A stretch of DNA of 12,292 nt, from contig CAIYOL010000005.1 of the NCBI GenBank assembly GCA_903927855.1, forward strand, positions 1 through 12,292, given 5' to 3'. The position numbers and the translations under genes were made by a program. The stretch is from an uncultured Planctomycetota bacterium. Lineage in GTDB: Bacteria; Planctomycetota; Phycisphaerae; Sedimentisphaerales; Anaerobacaceae. Below, one piece after another: positions 6,509 through 12,292 of this stretch. A model generated the notes under the pieces. The model searched no databases. It was not told the DNA's origin and was given only the letters and a program-made list of their open reading frames with translations. Each line of letters starts with the position of its first letter. Position 1 is the first letter of the stretch.

Positions 6509-6919
6509 CTATTCTCCACGGACTTGAACAAAAAAAGTCCTGCTGCGAGGGCCGTCAAATTCACAGAAAAAAATCCCCTGCCAGGTACCAAGATTGAGTC
6601 TTCCGTCTTTTATTAGAACTTGTTCGCTGCAGCCGACCAGAGAGCTTTTGCAGTGAGCGTCTGAATTGCCTTCGGAATGCCGGTAGCCCGGCTGATGTTG
6701 CGGTATAAGTTCCGAAAGGGTCAAAAGTATATCGTGCGGAACGGAAGGGTCTGCGTTTTCGTTTATGGTTATCGCTGCTGTCGTATGGGGACAATAGACT
6801 ATTGCATCGCCATTTTTAATGCCGGATTGTTCCACGGCGGAATCAACCTGGCTCGTAATGTCTATCATCTGGTTACGGCTTTTACTGCTTATGTGAAAAT
6901 CTTTCGTAACGATTTTCAT
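6509..6919 (-). CDS. yjbQ: YjbQ/UPF0047 family protein
   Basis: 136 residues, normal for the family, a small cytoplasmic protein. Signatures: YCPHTTAAITINENADPSVPHDI (42-64), YRHSEGNSDAHCKSSLVG (79-96) and DGRLNLGTWQGIFFCEFDGPRSR (105-127). Conserved His and Glu/Asp residues in these motifs form a putative metal site. Some members have been reported to have weak thiamine-phosphate synthase activity, but the physiological role is not settled, and nothing nearby points to thiamine metabolism. It starts 11 nt after argS, with an AGAAGGA site (6926-6932) that overlaps the argS stop codon, so it is the third gene of the rsfS-argS-yjbQ operon. Confidence 0.9.
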   Translation of the reverse strand: MKIVTKDFHISSKSRNQMIDITSQVDSAVEQSGIKNGDAIVYCPHTTAAITINENADPSVPHDILLTLSELIPQHQPGYRHSEGNSDAHCKSSLVGCSEQVLIKDGRLNLGTWQGIFFCEFDGPRSRTFFVQVRGE

Positions 6920-6930
6920 TATTGTTCCTT

Positions 6931-8979
6931 CTACATCTGCTCGACAACTTCGATACCCAGCAGGTTACTTAAGCCGTGCCTTATGGTTTTGGCCGTTAAA
7001 TCGCAAAGCAACAACCTTGTCGGCCTTTTATCAGGCCCGGCATCCAAAACCGGACAATTCGCATAAAACACACTGAACTTCTGGGCCAATTCGTATAGAT
7101 AGCTTGTCAAATAATTCGGCCTGTAATCGACAGCTGCTGCTTCTATCGCCTCGCTGTAACGAGCCAGATGTTTCGCCAAATCAAGTTCGGCCGGCTCGCT
7201 GATATTCAGCTTTTTAACACCGGCAAGTTCGGTCTCAATAGGCACCTGTCTCGTTTGTGCCTTTCGCTCAATTGATTTTATCCGGGCATAAGCATACTGC
7301 ATATACGGCGCGGTATTGCCCTCCATCGCCAGCATCTTATCAAAGCTGAAGACATAATCGCTCGTGCGATTATTTGAGTAATCCGCATATTTTACCGCCC
7401 CAATCCCAACCGCCTTTGCGATTTTGTCTTTTTCGTCGCCGGATAGTTCGGGGTTCTTTTCATTAACGACTTTATGAGCACGTTCGACCGCCTCATCCAA
7501 AAGCTCTTTTAATTTTACATTCTCTCCCTCTCGCGTCTTTAACGGCTTGCCGTTCTCACCTAATACGCTGCCGAATGTAACGTGAACCAACTCCGTCTCC
7601 GGCTTCACCCAACCGGCCATCCGCGCGACAGCGAAGACCATCTCGAAATGTAATTGCTGCCTCGCATCGGTTACGTAGATAATCCGGTCTGCCTTTAACT
7701 CCCCTACTCTGTATCGAATCGCCGCCAAATCCGTCGTCGCATACAGATACGCCCCATCCGATTTTTGGATTATAACCGGCAACGGCTCCCCTTCCTTATC
7801 CTTAAATCCCTCTGGAAAAACACATACCGCCCAATCAGACTTAACAGCAATATCATGTCTTAACAAATCACTAACGACGGGCAATAAATCCTTTCTATAA
7901 TCGCCCTCCCCGCGAACATCTTTCATAGACAAATTAACATTGAGCCTTTTATAAATCTCATGGCAATATTTTAATGATATTTCTCTAATACGTTCCCAAG
8001 CATCTTTTTCTTGTTCATTATCTTTATCATCGATCTTTTGTAACATAGTTGTTATGTGCCGCGAAAGAGATTCGTATGGTATTGAAATATACTCGAAAGG
8101 ATTCTCATCTTTTTTATAAGATTTTTTCTTAACACGTGTTGGAATCATTAAGTTCATTCCAACCAATGATTCTTCCAATAGATTTATATACTGATAAAGA
8201 ACCGTTATATTTCCCCATATTTCATCGTCTTTTCTTTGCTTGAGTTCGTCAAGAAATGAACCAAAGTATTTGTTCCCATCACCTCTTATAGGATAACCAT
8301 CTTCCTCCCAGTCTTTTTCATGTCGTTCCCTTATTCTCTGACAGAGAGATATCATACTTTCTTTATTTTCTTTATAAGCCTTAAGCTCATTTAACTCAGT
8401 TGCATAATATAGTTTGCTTTGATGTTTTTTCTCATCCATGCACCAATGCCATAGCCCCAAAATCACTTTTCCTAACGCCGTCCCCCAGTCGCCGATGTGA
8501 TTTTGGCGGATGACCTTATGGCCTTCAAGCTCAAGCAATCGGCAAATACAGTCGCCGATTATTGTGCTCCGCAGATGACCCACGTGCATTTGCTTGGCGA
8601 TATTAGGGCCTGAAAAATCAACAATGATAGTCTTTGGCTTGTCGGCTTTTTCTACGCCGAGCCGCTCAGCGTCTTTATTTATCTCCAGAAGATTCTTAGC
8701 AACAAAATCCGGCTTTAACTTCAGATTTATAAACCCCGGCCCTGCAATCTCCGGCTTTTCGCAGATATCACTTACGTCGAGTTTTGCTACGACTTGCTCA
8801 GCCAATTTGCGCGGATTGGTCTTTAGTTGTTTTGCCAGCGCCATCACGCCATTGACCTGATAATCGCCGAATTTGGGGTCTGTGGAGGGCCGAACCTGCG
8901 CTGTACAATCCCTTTGATTGACAGCAGCGCTCATAGCGGCGATGATTCTGTCCTCAAGTATTGTAATAACTGGTTTCAT
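6931..8979 (-). CDS. argS: Arginyl-tRNA synthetase with internal insertion
   Basis: ArgRS charges tRNA-Arg with arginine. Layout: N-terminal tRNA-recognition domain (1-95, FGDYQVNGVM), class I catalytic core with the HIGH-type motif HVGH (132-135) in SGPNIAKQMHVGHLRSTIIGD, GDWGTALG (163-170), SDGAYLYATTDLAAIRYR (407-424), the KMSK-region equivalent KTREGENVKL (481-490), and the C-terminal helical anticodon-binding domain ending LLGIEVVEQM. At 682 residues it is clearly longer than the usual 550-590. The excess sits between GDWG and YKRLNV (343-348): about 175 residues where roughly 90 are typical, mainly residues 200-326. That part is strongly charged (Lys, Glu, Asp) and its DNA is much richer in A+T than its flanks. 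The frame is intact and the core motifs are complete, so it should be active. Its ATG overlaps the rsfS stop (ATGA), implying translational coupling. Confidence 0.95.
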   Translation of the reverse strand: MKPVITILEDRIIAAMSAAVNQRDCTAQVRPSTDPKFGDYQVNGVMALAKQLKTNPRKLAEQVVAKLDVSDICEKPEIAGPGFINLKLKPDFVAKNLLEINKDAERLGVEKADKPKTIIVDFSGPNIAKQMHVGHLRSTIIGDCICRLLELEGHKVIRQNHIGDWGTALGKVILGLWHWCMDEKKHQSKLYYATELNELKAYKENKESMISLCQRIRERHEKDWEEDGYPIRGDGNKYFGSFLDELKQRKDDEIWGNITVLYQYINLLEESLVGMNLMIPTRVKKKSYKKDENPFEYISIPYESLSRHITTMLQKIDDKDNEQEKDAWERIREISLKYCHEIYKRLNVNLSMKDVRGEGDYRKDLLPVVSDLLRHDIAVKSDWAVCVFPEGFKDKEGEPLPVIIQKSDGAYLYATTDLAAIRYRVGELKADRIIYVTDARQQLHFEMVFAVARMAGWVKPETELVHVTFGSVLGENGKPLKTREGENVKLKELLDEAVERAHKVVNEKNPELSGDEKDKIAKAVGIGAVKYADYSNNRTSDYVFSFDKMLAMEGNTAPYMQYAYARIKSIERKAQTRQVPIETELAGVKKLNISEPAELDLAKHLARYSEAIEAAAVDYRPNYLTSYLYELAQKFSVFYANCPVLDAGPDKRPTRLLLCDLTAKTIRHGLSNLLGIEVVEQM

Positions 8980-9377
8980 TGTTTAAGCGATTTTCTCGGC
9001 TTCCTGCTTCGCGGCGGCTTTTCCCATTTCAGCCGTTTAGCGTCGCCCCACAGCAATTCCAAATCATAGTAGTCGCGGTATTCAGCATCGAAGATGTGGA
9101 TGACGACATCAACATAATCAAGCAGTATCCAGCGTCCCTGCTCATAGCCGGCCGAGCCGAAACGCTGCTGGCCCTGTTCTCTCGCCGCCTTACAGATTTC
9201 GTCGGACACGGTACGCATTTGCCTGTCGCTCGTGCCGGTCACGATTACGAAGTAATCGGTGGCTGGTGATTTGCCTTTCAAATCCAGAACTACAATATTG
9301 CTGCAGTTTCGTTCGTCCGCCAGTCGGGCCGCGGTCAAAGCAAAGTCCCGGGCCTCTGAGTTTCGCTTCTTTGCCAA
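8976..9377 (-). CDS. rsfS: Ribosome silencing factor RsfS
   Basis: 133 residues, RsfS/Iojap/YbeB family. It binds ribosomal protein L14 on the large subunit and blocks subunit joining, lowering translation in starvation. Signatures: ATDYFVIVTGTSDRQM (39-54), GRWILLDYVDVVIHIFD (81-97) and YRDYYDLELLWGDA (100-113). The tail after 114 is basic (RLKWEKPPRSRKPRKS) and could touch rRNA. The start is TTG at 9377: a TGA lies four codons upstream in frame and no ATG intervenes, while GAGGA sits 6 nt before the TTG. It heads the operon and overlaps argS by 4 nt. More commonly rsfS neighbours nadD; the argS link is unusual but functionally coherent, as both act in translation. Confidence 0.93.
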   Translation of the reverse strand: MAKKRNSEARDFALTAARLADERNCSNIVVLDLKGKSPATDYFVIVTGTSDRQMRTVSDEICKAAREQGQQRFGSAGYEQGRWILLDYVDVVIHIFDAEYRDYYDLELLWGDAKRLKWEKPPRSRKPRKSLKQ

Positions 9378-9399
9378 ATTATGTCCTCATTTTTTCGAT

Positions 9400-9500
9400 A
9401 AAAGAAAAGGGCGGCCGACTCGACCGCAACAACCTGTCTTGAGCAAGGTCGAAAGATAGATTACATTTAATCGACCTCAAAGTCAACTCCGCAGGCCGCC
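9400..9500 (-). promoter_or_regulatory. Structured, terminator-like leader before rsfS
   Basis: Read on minus, GGCGGCC (9500-9494) pairs with GGCCGCC (9416-9410), which is followed directly by CTTTTCTTTT. The enclosed 77 nt contain a second stem, AGGTCGA with TCGACCT (9477-9471 and 9452-9446). The fold ends 20 nt before the rsfS ribosome binding site. It looks like an attenuator, or the 3' end of a small separate RNA. The T-box consensus (GGTGGNACCGCG) is absent. Confidence 0.45.
9434..9459. repeat. Short imperfect palindrome
   Basis: CTGTCTT (9434-9440) pairs with AAGATAG (9453-9459), with one G-T pair, around GAGCAAGGTCGA. The core CTTGAGCAAGGTCGAAAG resembles the small dispersed palindromes of the CTTGAGC-GTCGAA type seen in many environmental genomes. 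Only one copy is in the window, so its repeat nature is unproven. Confidence 0.35.
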
Positions 9501-9507
9501 TAAACTA

Positions 9508-9535
9508 TTGCACGCAGACAAAATTCTGGTATTCT
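9508..9535 (+). promoter_or_regulatory. Probable promoter of the DUF1646 gene
   Basis: TTGCAC (9508-9513), a 16-nt spacer and TATTCT (9530-9535), with TGG just before the -10 as in extended -10 promoters. Start near 9542, leader about 42 nt. A weak minus-strand pair (TTGTTC 9560-9555, TAAGAA 9537-9532, 17 nt apart) overlaps it and could serve rsfS. Confidence 0.5.
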
Positions 9536-9583
9536 TACGCTTTTTACAGCCGTAGAACAAAAGGCCAATAGGAGTACAAAGGT

Positions 9584-10621
9584 ATGTGGATTATAGCGGG
9601 ACTGGCGGTCATTATGGGGCTGGTCTTGATTTTGCCCTTCTTGGTACACTGGGTTGAAAAGCAGCTCGAGGCATTTCTGTTCGTTATGGGATGTCTTGCC
9701 GTCACAATCTCCGGCCTGTGGTCATGGCATCTGGTCAAAGAAGCGCTCCTCGACCCAATCAAGATTACTTTAGCGGTGCTGGTTGCCGGCCTGATTTTCA
9801 AATTTATCAGGCCTAAAATCGGCAAATGGACGCACGCCTTCGCCGGTAAGTTTGGATACTCCACCCTTTTCTTCATAATCGTCGTCGGCCTTGGATTGTC
9901 CTCAAGTATCATCACCGCCATTATTGCCGCATTGATTTTGGCGGAGGTCATAAGCGTATTAAAGCTTCCCAGGGCCACGGAAGTTCGGCTGGTGGTCATC
10001 GCCTGTTTTTCCATCGGCTTGGGAGCCGTACTTACGCCCATAGGCGAGCCCCTTTCCACAATCGCCGTCTCCAAACTCAAAGGCGAACCTTATCACGCCG
10101 ACTTCTTCTTCCTGCTCCAGCTTCTGGGCAAATGGGTAATACCGCTGGTTGTGCTCCTCGGAATTTTTTCCCTGTTTTTCGGGATAAAGCACGAAGGAAA
10201 AAAACTGGCGCTCAAAGAAGACAGGCCCGAAGGAACAAAAGATATTTTCATCAGGACAGGCAAGGTTTATCTTTTTGTTCTCGCGCTGGTGTTTTTAGGC
10301 ACCGGCTTTACTCCCTTTGTTGATAAATACCTCGTGCATATTCCGTCAGTCGCCCTCTACTGGGTGAATATTATCTCCGCCATCCTCGATAACGCCACAC
10401 TGACCGCAGCCGAAATATCGCCGGCTATGCCGATAGAAACTATCAGAGATGCTCTCGCAGGTCTGCTCATCGCCGGCGGCATGCTCATTCCGGGCAATAT
10501 CCCTAATATCATTTGCGCAAGCAAGCTCTCTATAAAAAGCAAAGAATGGGCAGTCTTCGGCGTCCCTCTTGGAATGGTCATAATGACCGGATTCTTCGTC
10601 GTCCTGCTTCTGCTGGGATAG
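9584..10621 (+). CDS. DUF1646 family predicted cation transporter
   Basis: A 345-residue, almost wholly hydrophobic inner-membrane protein with about ten membrane segments and one polar cytoplasm-like loop (202-222). Two related halves are visible: GAVLTPIGEPLSTIAVSKL (147-165) and GGMLIPGNIPNIICASKL (298-315) share the G..L.P.G.....I...KL pattern. This is the mark of inverted-repeat ion transporters (ArsB/NhaD-like ion transporter superfamily). SAILDNATLTAAEI (265-278) is the counterpart of the DN-containing motif in that group. The family is annotated as a putative cation transporter; ion and coupling are unknown to me. Start ATG has AGGAG 9 nt upstream and a promoter before that. It is followed by an MFS gene on the same strand after 82 nt, but that gene seems to have its own promoter. 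Confidence 0.85.
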   Translation: MWIIAGLAVIMGLVLILPFLVHWVEKQLEAFLFVMGCLAVTISGLWSWHLVKEALLDPIKITLAVLVAGLIFKFIRPKIGKWTHAFAGKFGYSTLFFIIVVGLGLSSSIITAIIAALILAEVISVLKLPRATEVRLVVIACFSIGLGAVLTPIGEPLSTIAVSKLKGEPYHADFFFLLQLLGKWVIPLVVLLGIFSLFFGIKHEGKKLALKEDRPEGTKDIFIRTGKVYLFVLALVFLGTGFTPFVDKYLVHIPSVALYWVNIISAILDNATLTAAEISPAMPIETIRDALAGLLIAGGMLIPGNIPNIICASKLSIKSKEWAVFGVPLGMVIMTGFFVVLLLLG

Positions 10622-10643
10622 TAGTGGCAGACCTTGGTTCAAC

Positions 10644-10672
10644 TTGCAATTAAAGTATCGGCACGATAGAAT
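10644..10672 (+). promoter_or_regulatory. Probable promoter of the MFS gene
   Basis: TTGCAA (10644-10649), a 17-nt spacer and TAGAAT (10667-10672) lie between the two transporter genes. Transcription would start near 10680. The TTG of the -35 happens to be in frame with the MFS gene and could be mistaken for a start codon. Confidence 0.5.
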
Positions 10673-10703
10673 TCTAAAAATAAAAAGAGCCGAAAGGAAA
10701 CTC

Positions 10704-11882
10704 GTGCCGGACAACGAAATAAATCCCAAAAAAACGGCCTTTAGATTTATCATTCTATTAGGCATAGTCAGCTTACTGGCTGATGTGACTTATGAAGGCG
10801 CCCGCAGCATCACAGGCCCTTATCTCGCCATTTTAGGCGCAACCGGTACCGCCGTCGGCATTATCGCAGGATTAGGGGAACTGGTCGGATATGCACTTCG
10901 GCTTGTGTCTGGCTATATTGCAGACAGGACCGGCAGATACTGGCTGATAACGATTCTTGGGTATGTGGTTAATCTGCTGGCTGTGCCGCTTTTAGCACTG
11001 GCGGGGCGATGGGAAATTGCCGCGGCATTGATGATTACCGAGAGGATAGGCAAGGCAATCCGGACTCCCAGCAGGGATGCGATGCTTTCGCATGCAACTA
11101 AGGACATCGGACGCGGCTGGGGCTTTGGTCTGCACGAAGCTATGGATCAGATAGGAGCGATGCTTGGGCCTTTAATCGTTGCCGTGGTCCTCTACGTCAA
11201 AGGCGGCTACAAAGCAAGTTTCGGCATACTGCTTATCCCGGCGCTTTTGGCGATAACTGTCCTTTTGATAGCCAGGCACCTTTACCCTCGACCGAAAGAT
11301 TTGGAAAAAAGTTCAGTCCCACTGAAAACTAAAGGTTTCCCGCTTGTTTTCTGGATATACCTCTGTGCTGCGTCCCTTGTCGCCGCAGGATACGTTGACT
11401 TCCCACTGATGGCATATCATTTCAAAAAGGAGACAATCGCCTCCGACGGCTGGATACCCGTTCTTTACGCCATTGCTATGGGAATAGATGCGATTGCCGC
11501 GCTTTTATTCGGTCGGCTCTTCGACCGAAAAGGAATACCTGTTCTTGTAGTCGCCGTCCTGTTGTCCTCGTTTTTTGCCCCATTTGTCTTTTGGGGTGGC
11601 TCTTATGCCGTTATCGCCGGGATAACGCTATGGGGAATCGGAATGGGGGCGCAGGAATCAATAATGAGAGCGGCCATTGCCAATATGATTTCGGCAGATA
11701 AAAGGGCCTCTGCTTACGGAGTATTTAATGCCAGCTTCGGCCTGTTCTGGTTTCTCGGTAGTGCCCTAATGGGCCTTTTGTATGATATTTCAATGCCCGC
11801 CCTTATCGTGTTTTCGGTTGCAGTTCAACTGGCCTCGCTCCCATTCTTCATAATGGCAAGAACACCTGTTAAAGCTAAGTAG
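10704..11882 (+). CDS. MFS transporter
   Basis: I start it at GTG 10704 (392 residues): AAAGGA lies 5 nt upstream, and the promoter-like TTGCAA/TAGAAT sits just before. The open frame extends to a TTG at 10644, but that TTG is the -35 hexamer and the extra 20 residues are polar and uninformative. About 12 membrane segments in two halves. MFS motif A appears in the first half (GYIADRTGR, 70-78) and in a looser copy in the second (FGRLFDRKG, 269-277). ERIGKAIRTPSRDAML (113-128) is typical of a subgroup of uncharacterised bacterial and archaeal MFS proteins. Substrate is unknown; multidrug or metabolite efflux are common guesses but nothing here decides. It converges on the ankyrin gene after 70 bp, without an evident terminator. 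Confidence 0.9.
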   Translation: MPDNEINPKKTAFRFIILLGIVSLLADVTYEGARSITGPYLAILGATGTAVGIIAGLGELVGYALRLVSGYIADRTGRYWLITILGYVVNLLAVPLLALAGRWEIAAALMITERIGKAIRTPSRDAMLSHATKDIGRGWGFGLHEAMDQIGAMLGPLIVAVVLYVKGGYKASFGILLIPALLAITVLLIARHLYPRPKDLEKSSVPLKTKGFPLVFWIYLCAASLVAAGYVDFPLMAYHFKKETIASDGWIPVLYAIAMGIDAIAALLFGRLFDRKGIPVLVVAVLLSSFFAPFVFWGGSYAVIAGITLWGIGMGAQESIMRAAIANMISADKRASAYGVFNASFGLFWFLGSALMGLLYDISMPALIVFSVAVQLASLPFFIMARTPVKAK

Positions 11883-11952
11883 ATGTTACGAGTAAAGGTA
11901 AGGGGCAGACCTGCGTGTCCGCCCAAACCTTCTATGCAATCATAAAATGGAA

Positions 11953-12292
11953 TCATTCTTTTGCGCCGGCTTTTTTAAGCAGTTGTACAATATCCGTGTG
12001 GCCACTCTTTTTTGCTACCACTAATGCCGTTTCACCATCAAAGTCTTTGGCATTAACATCTGCACCCTTTTCTAAAAGGAGCTTGACAATATCCGTATGA
12101 CCTTCCATCGCCGCAGCCATCAAAGCCGACCATTCGTATTCTTTTTGGGCGTTTACATTAGCTCCTGCTTCCAGCAGCAGCTTGACGGTATCAATATGAC
12201 CGTTATCTGCTGACAGATACAAAGCCGTGCGCCCATTGGTTGCTTTGGCGTTTACATTAGCTCCTGCTTCCAGCAGCAGCTTGACAATATCA
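11953..12292 (-). CDS. Ankyrin-repeat protein, C-terminal part
   Basis: The last 112 codons of a gene that enters from the right edge; its 5' end is outside the window and there is no real start inside it (the apparent start at 12222 is an in-frame TTG within a repeat). The visible part is three exact 33-residue ankyrin repeats plus a 13-residue cap. Each begins D-(I/T)-V-K-L-L-L-E-x-G-A-x-V-N-A and continues with the T/S-A-L helix pair and GH(T/I), ending LLKKAGAKE. Ankyrin repeats bind other proteins; partner and location cannot be told without the N-terminus. Two neighbouring repeats share 39 identical bases, suggesting recent repeat duplication or conversion. It converges with the MFS gene. 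Confidence 0.9.
   Translation of the reverse strand, partial: DIVKLLLEAGANVNAKATNGRTALYLSADNGHIDTVKLLLEAGANVNAQKEYEWSALMAAAMEGHTDIVKLLLEKGADVNAKDFDGETALVVAKKSGHTDIVQLLKKAGAKE
12148..12285 (-). repeat. Identical 39-bp direct repeats in ankyrin units
   Basis: Bases 12148-12186 and 12247-12285 are identical, spaced exactly 99 bp (33 codons) apart. They encode VKLLLEAGANVNA in two adjacent ankyrin repeats. The third repeat has diverged (LLLEKGADVNA). Confidence 0.9.

Noticed and set aside
6493..6510. AGAACC/GGTTCT hairpin at the yjbQ stop as terminator
   Set aside because: The stem is only 6 bp and no T-run follows on the minus strand.
6334..6591. Minus-strand 85-codon frame overlapping the end of yjbQ
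   Set aside because: It overlaps yjbQ in another frame, has no recognisable domain, and its lower part crosses the structured hairpins.
9378..9500. T-box riboswitch controlling argS
   Set aside because: The T-box antiterminator consensus and a specifier-loop arrangement are not visible; only a terminator-like structure remains.
11883..11952. Bidirectional terminator between the MFS and ankyrin genes
   Set aside because: GGGGCAGAC and GTCCGCCC pair only imperfectly and no T-run is present on either strand.
1..12292. Mobile element, prophage, CRISPR or defence island
   Set aside because: No transposase, integrase, terminal repeats, attachment sites or spaced repeats are visible; gene content is housekeeping plus transporters.

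Overview
The window looks like ordinary bacterial chromosome of moderate G+C content. It carries housekeeping genes for lysine biosynthesis, fatty-acid initiation, arginyl-tRNA charging, ribosome silencing and PLP homeostasis, plus two membrane transporters, a phosphatase and the end of an ankyrin protein. Planctomycetota (Phycisphaerae-like) is my best guess. It rests on gene style, a very lysine-rich mini-protein and often weak ribosome binding sites, not on a marker gene, so confidence is modest. I see no phage, transposon, CRISPR or defence genes.

Layout. At 1-230 (+) there is a compact unit: a near-perfect Shine-Dalgarno, an 18-codon Lys/Ala ORF and a 13-bp terminator hairpin. lysA (+, 370-1647) follows behind its own promoter and converges with accC. 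On the minus strand, read from high to low coordinates, come: rsfS-argS-yjbQ (9377 to 6509, an operon with a 4-nt overlap and an 11-nt gap); a 431-bp non-coding region; yggS (6077 to 5355); a SpoIIE/RsbU-type phosphatase (5101 to 3827); and accB-accC (3504 to 1683) behind its own promoter. On the plus strand a DUF1646 transporter (9584-10621) and an MFS transporter (10704-11882) follow each other, each with its own promoter-like sequence. The right edge holds the C-terminal 112 residues of a minus-strand ankyrin-repeat protein, cut by the window.

Working together. AccB and AccC are the biotin carrier and biotin carboxylase subunits of acetyl-CoA carboxylase. RsfS, ArgRS and YjbQ form a translation-linked operon. 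LysA and YggS are both fold-type III PLP proteins but are not adjacent. Several promoters share an unusual -35 core, TTGCA, instead of TTGACA, and these promoters correct three gene starts (AccB, phosphatase by its RBS, MFS).

Most worth a second look are non-coding or tiny elements. One is a candidate structured RNA of about 210 nt at 6240-6451 (+), with an A-tract UP element, a promoter, a rod-like fold and a T7 terminator. The second is the 18-residue polylysine-type mini-gene. The third is a terminator-like structured leader ahead of rsfS-argS. No clearly new multi-gene system is present.
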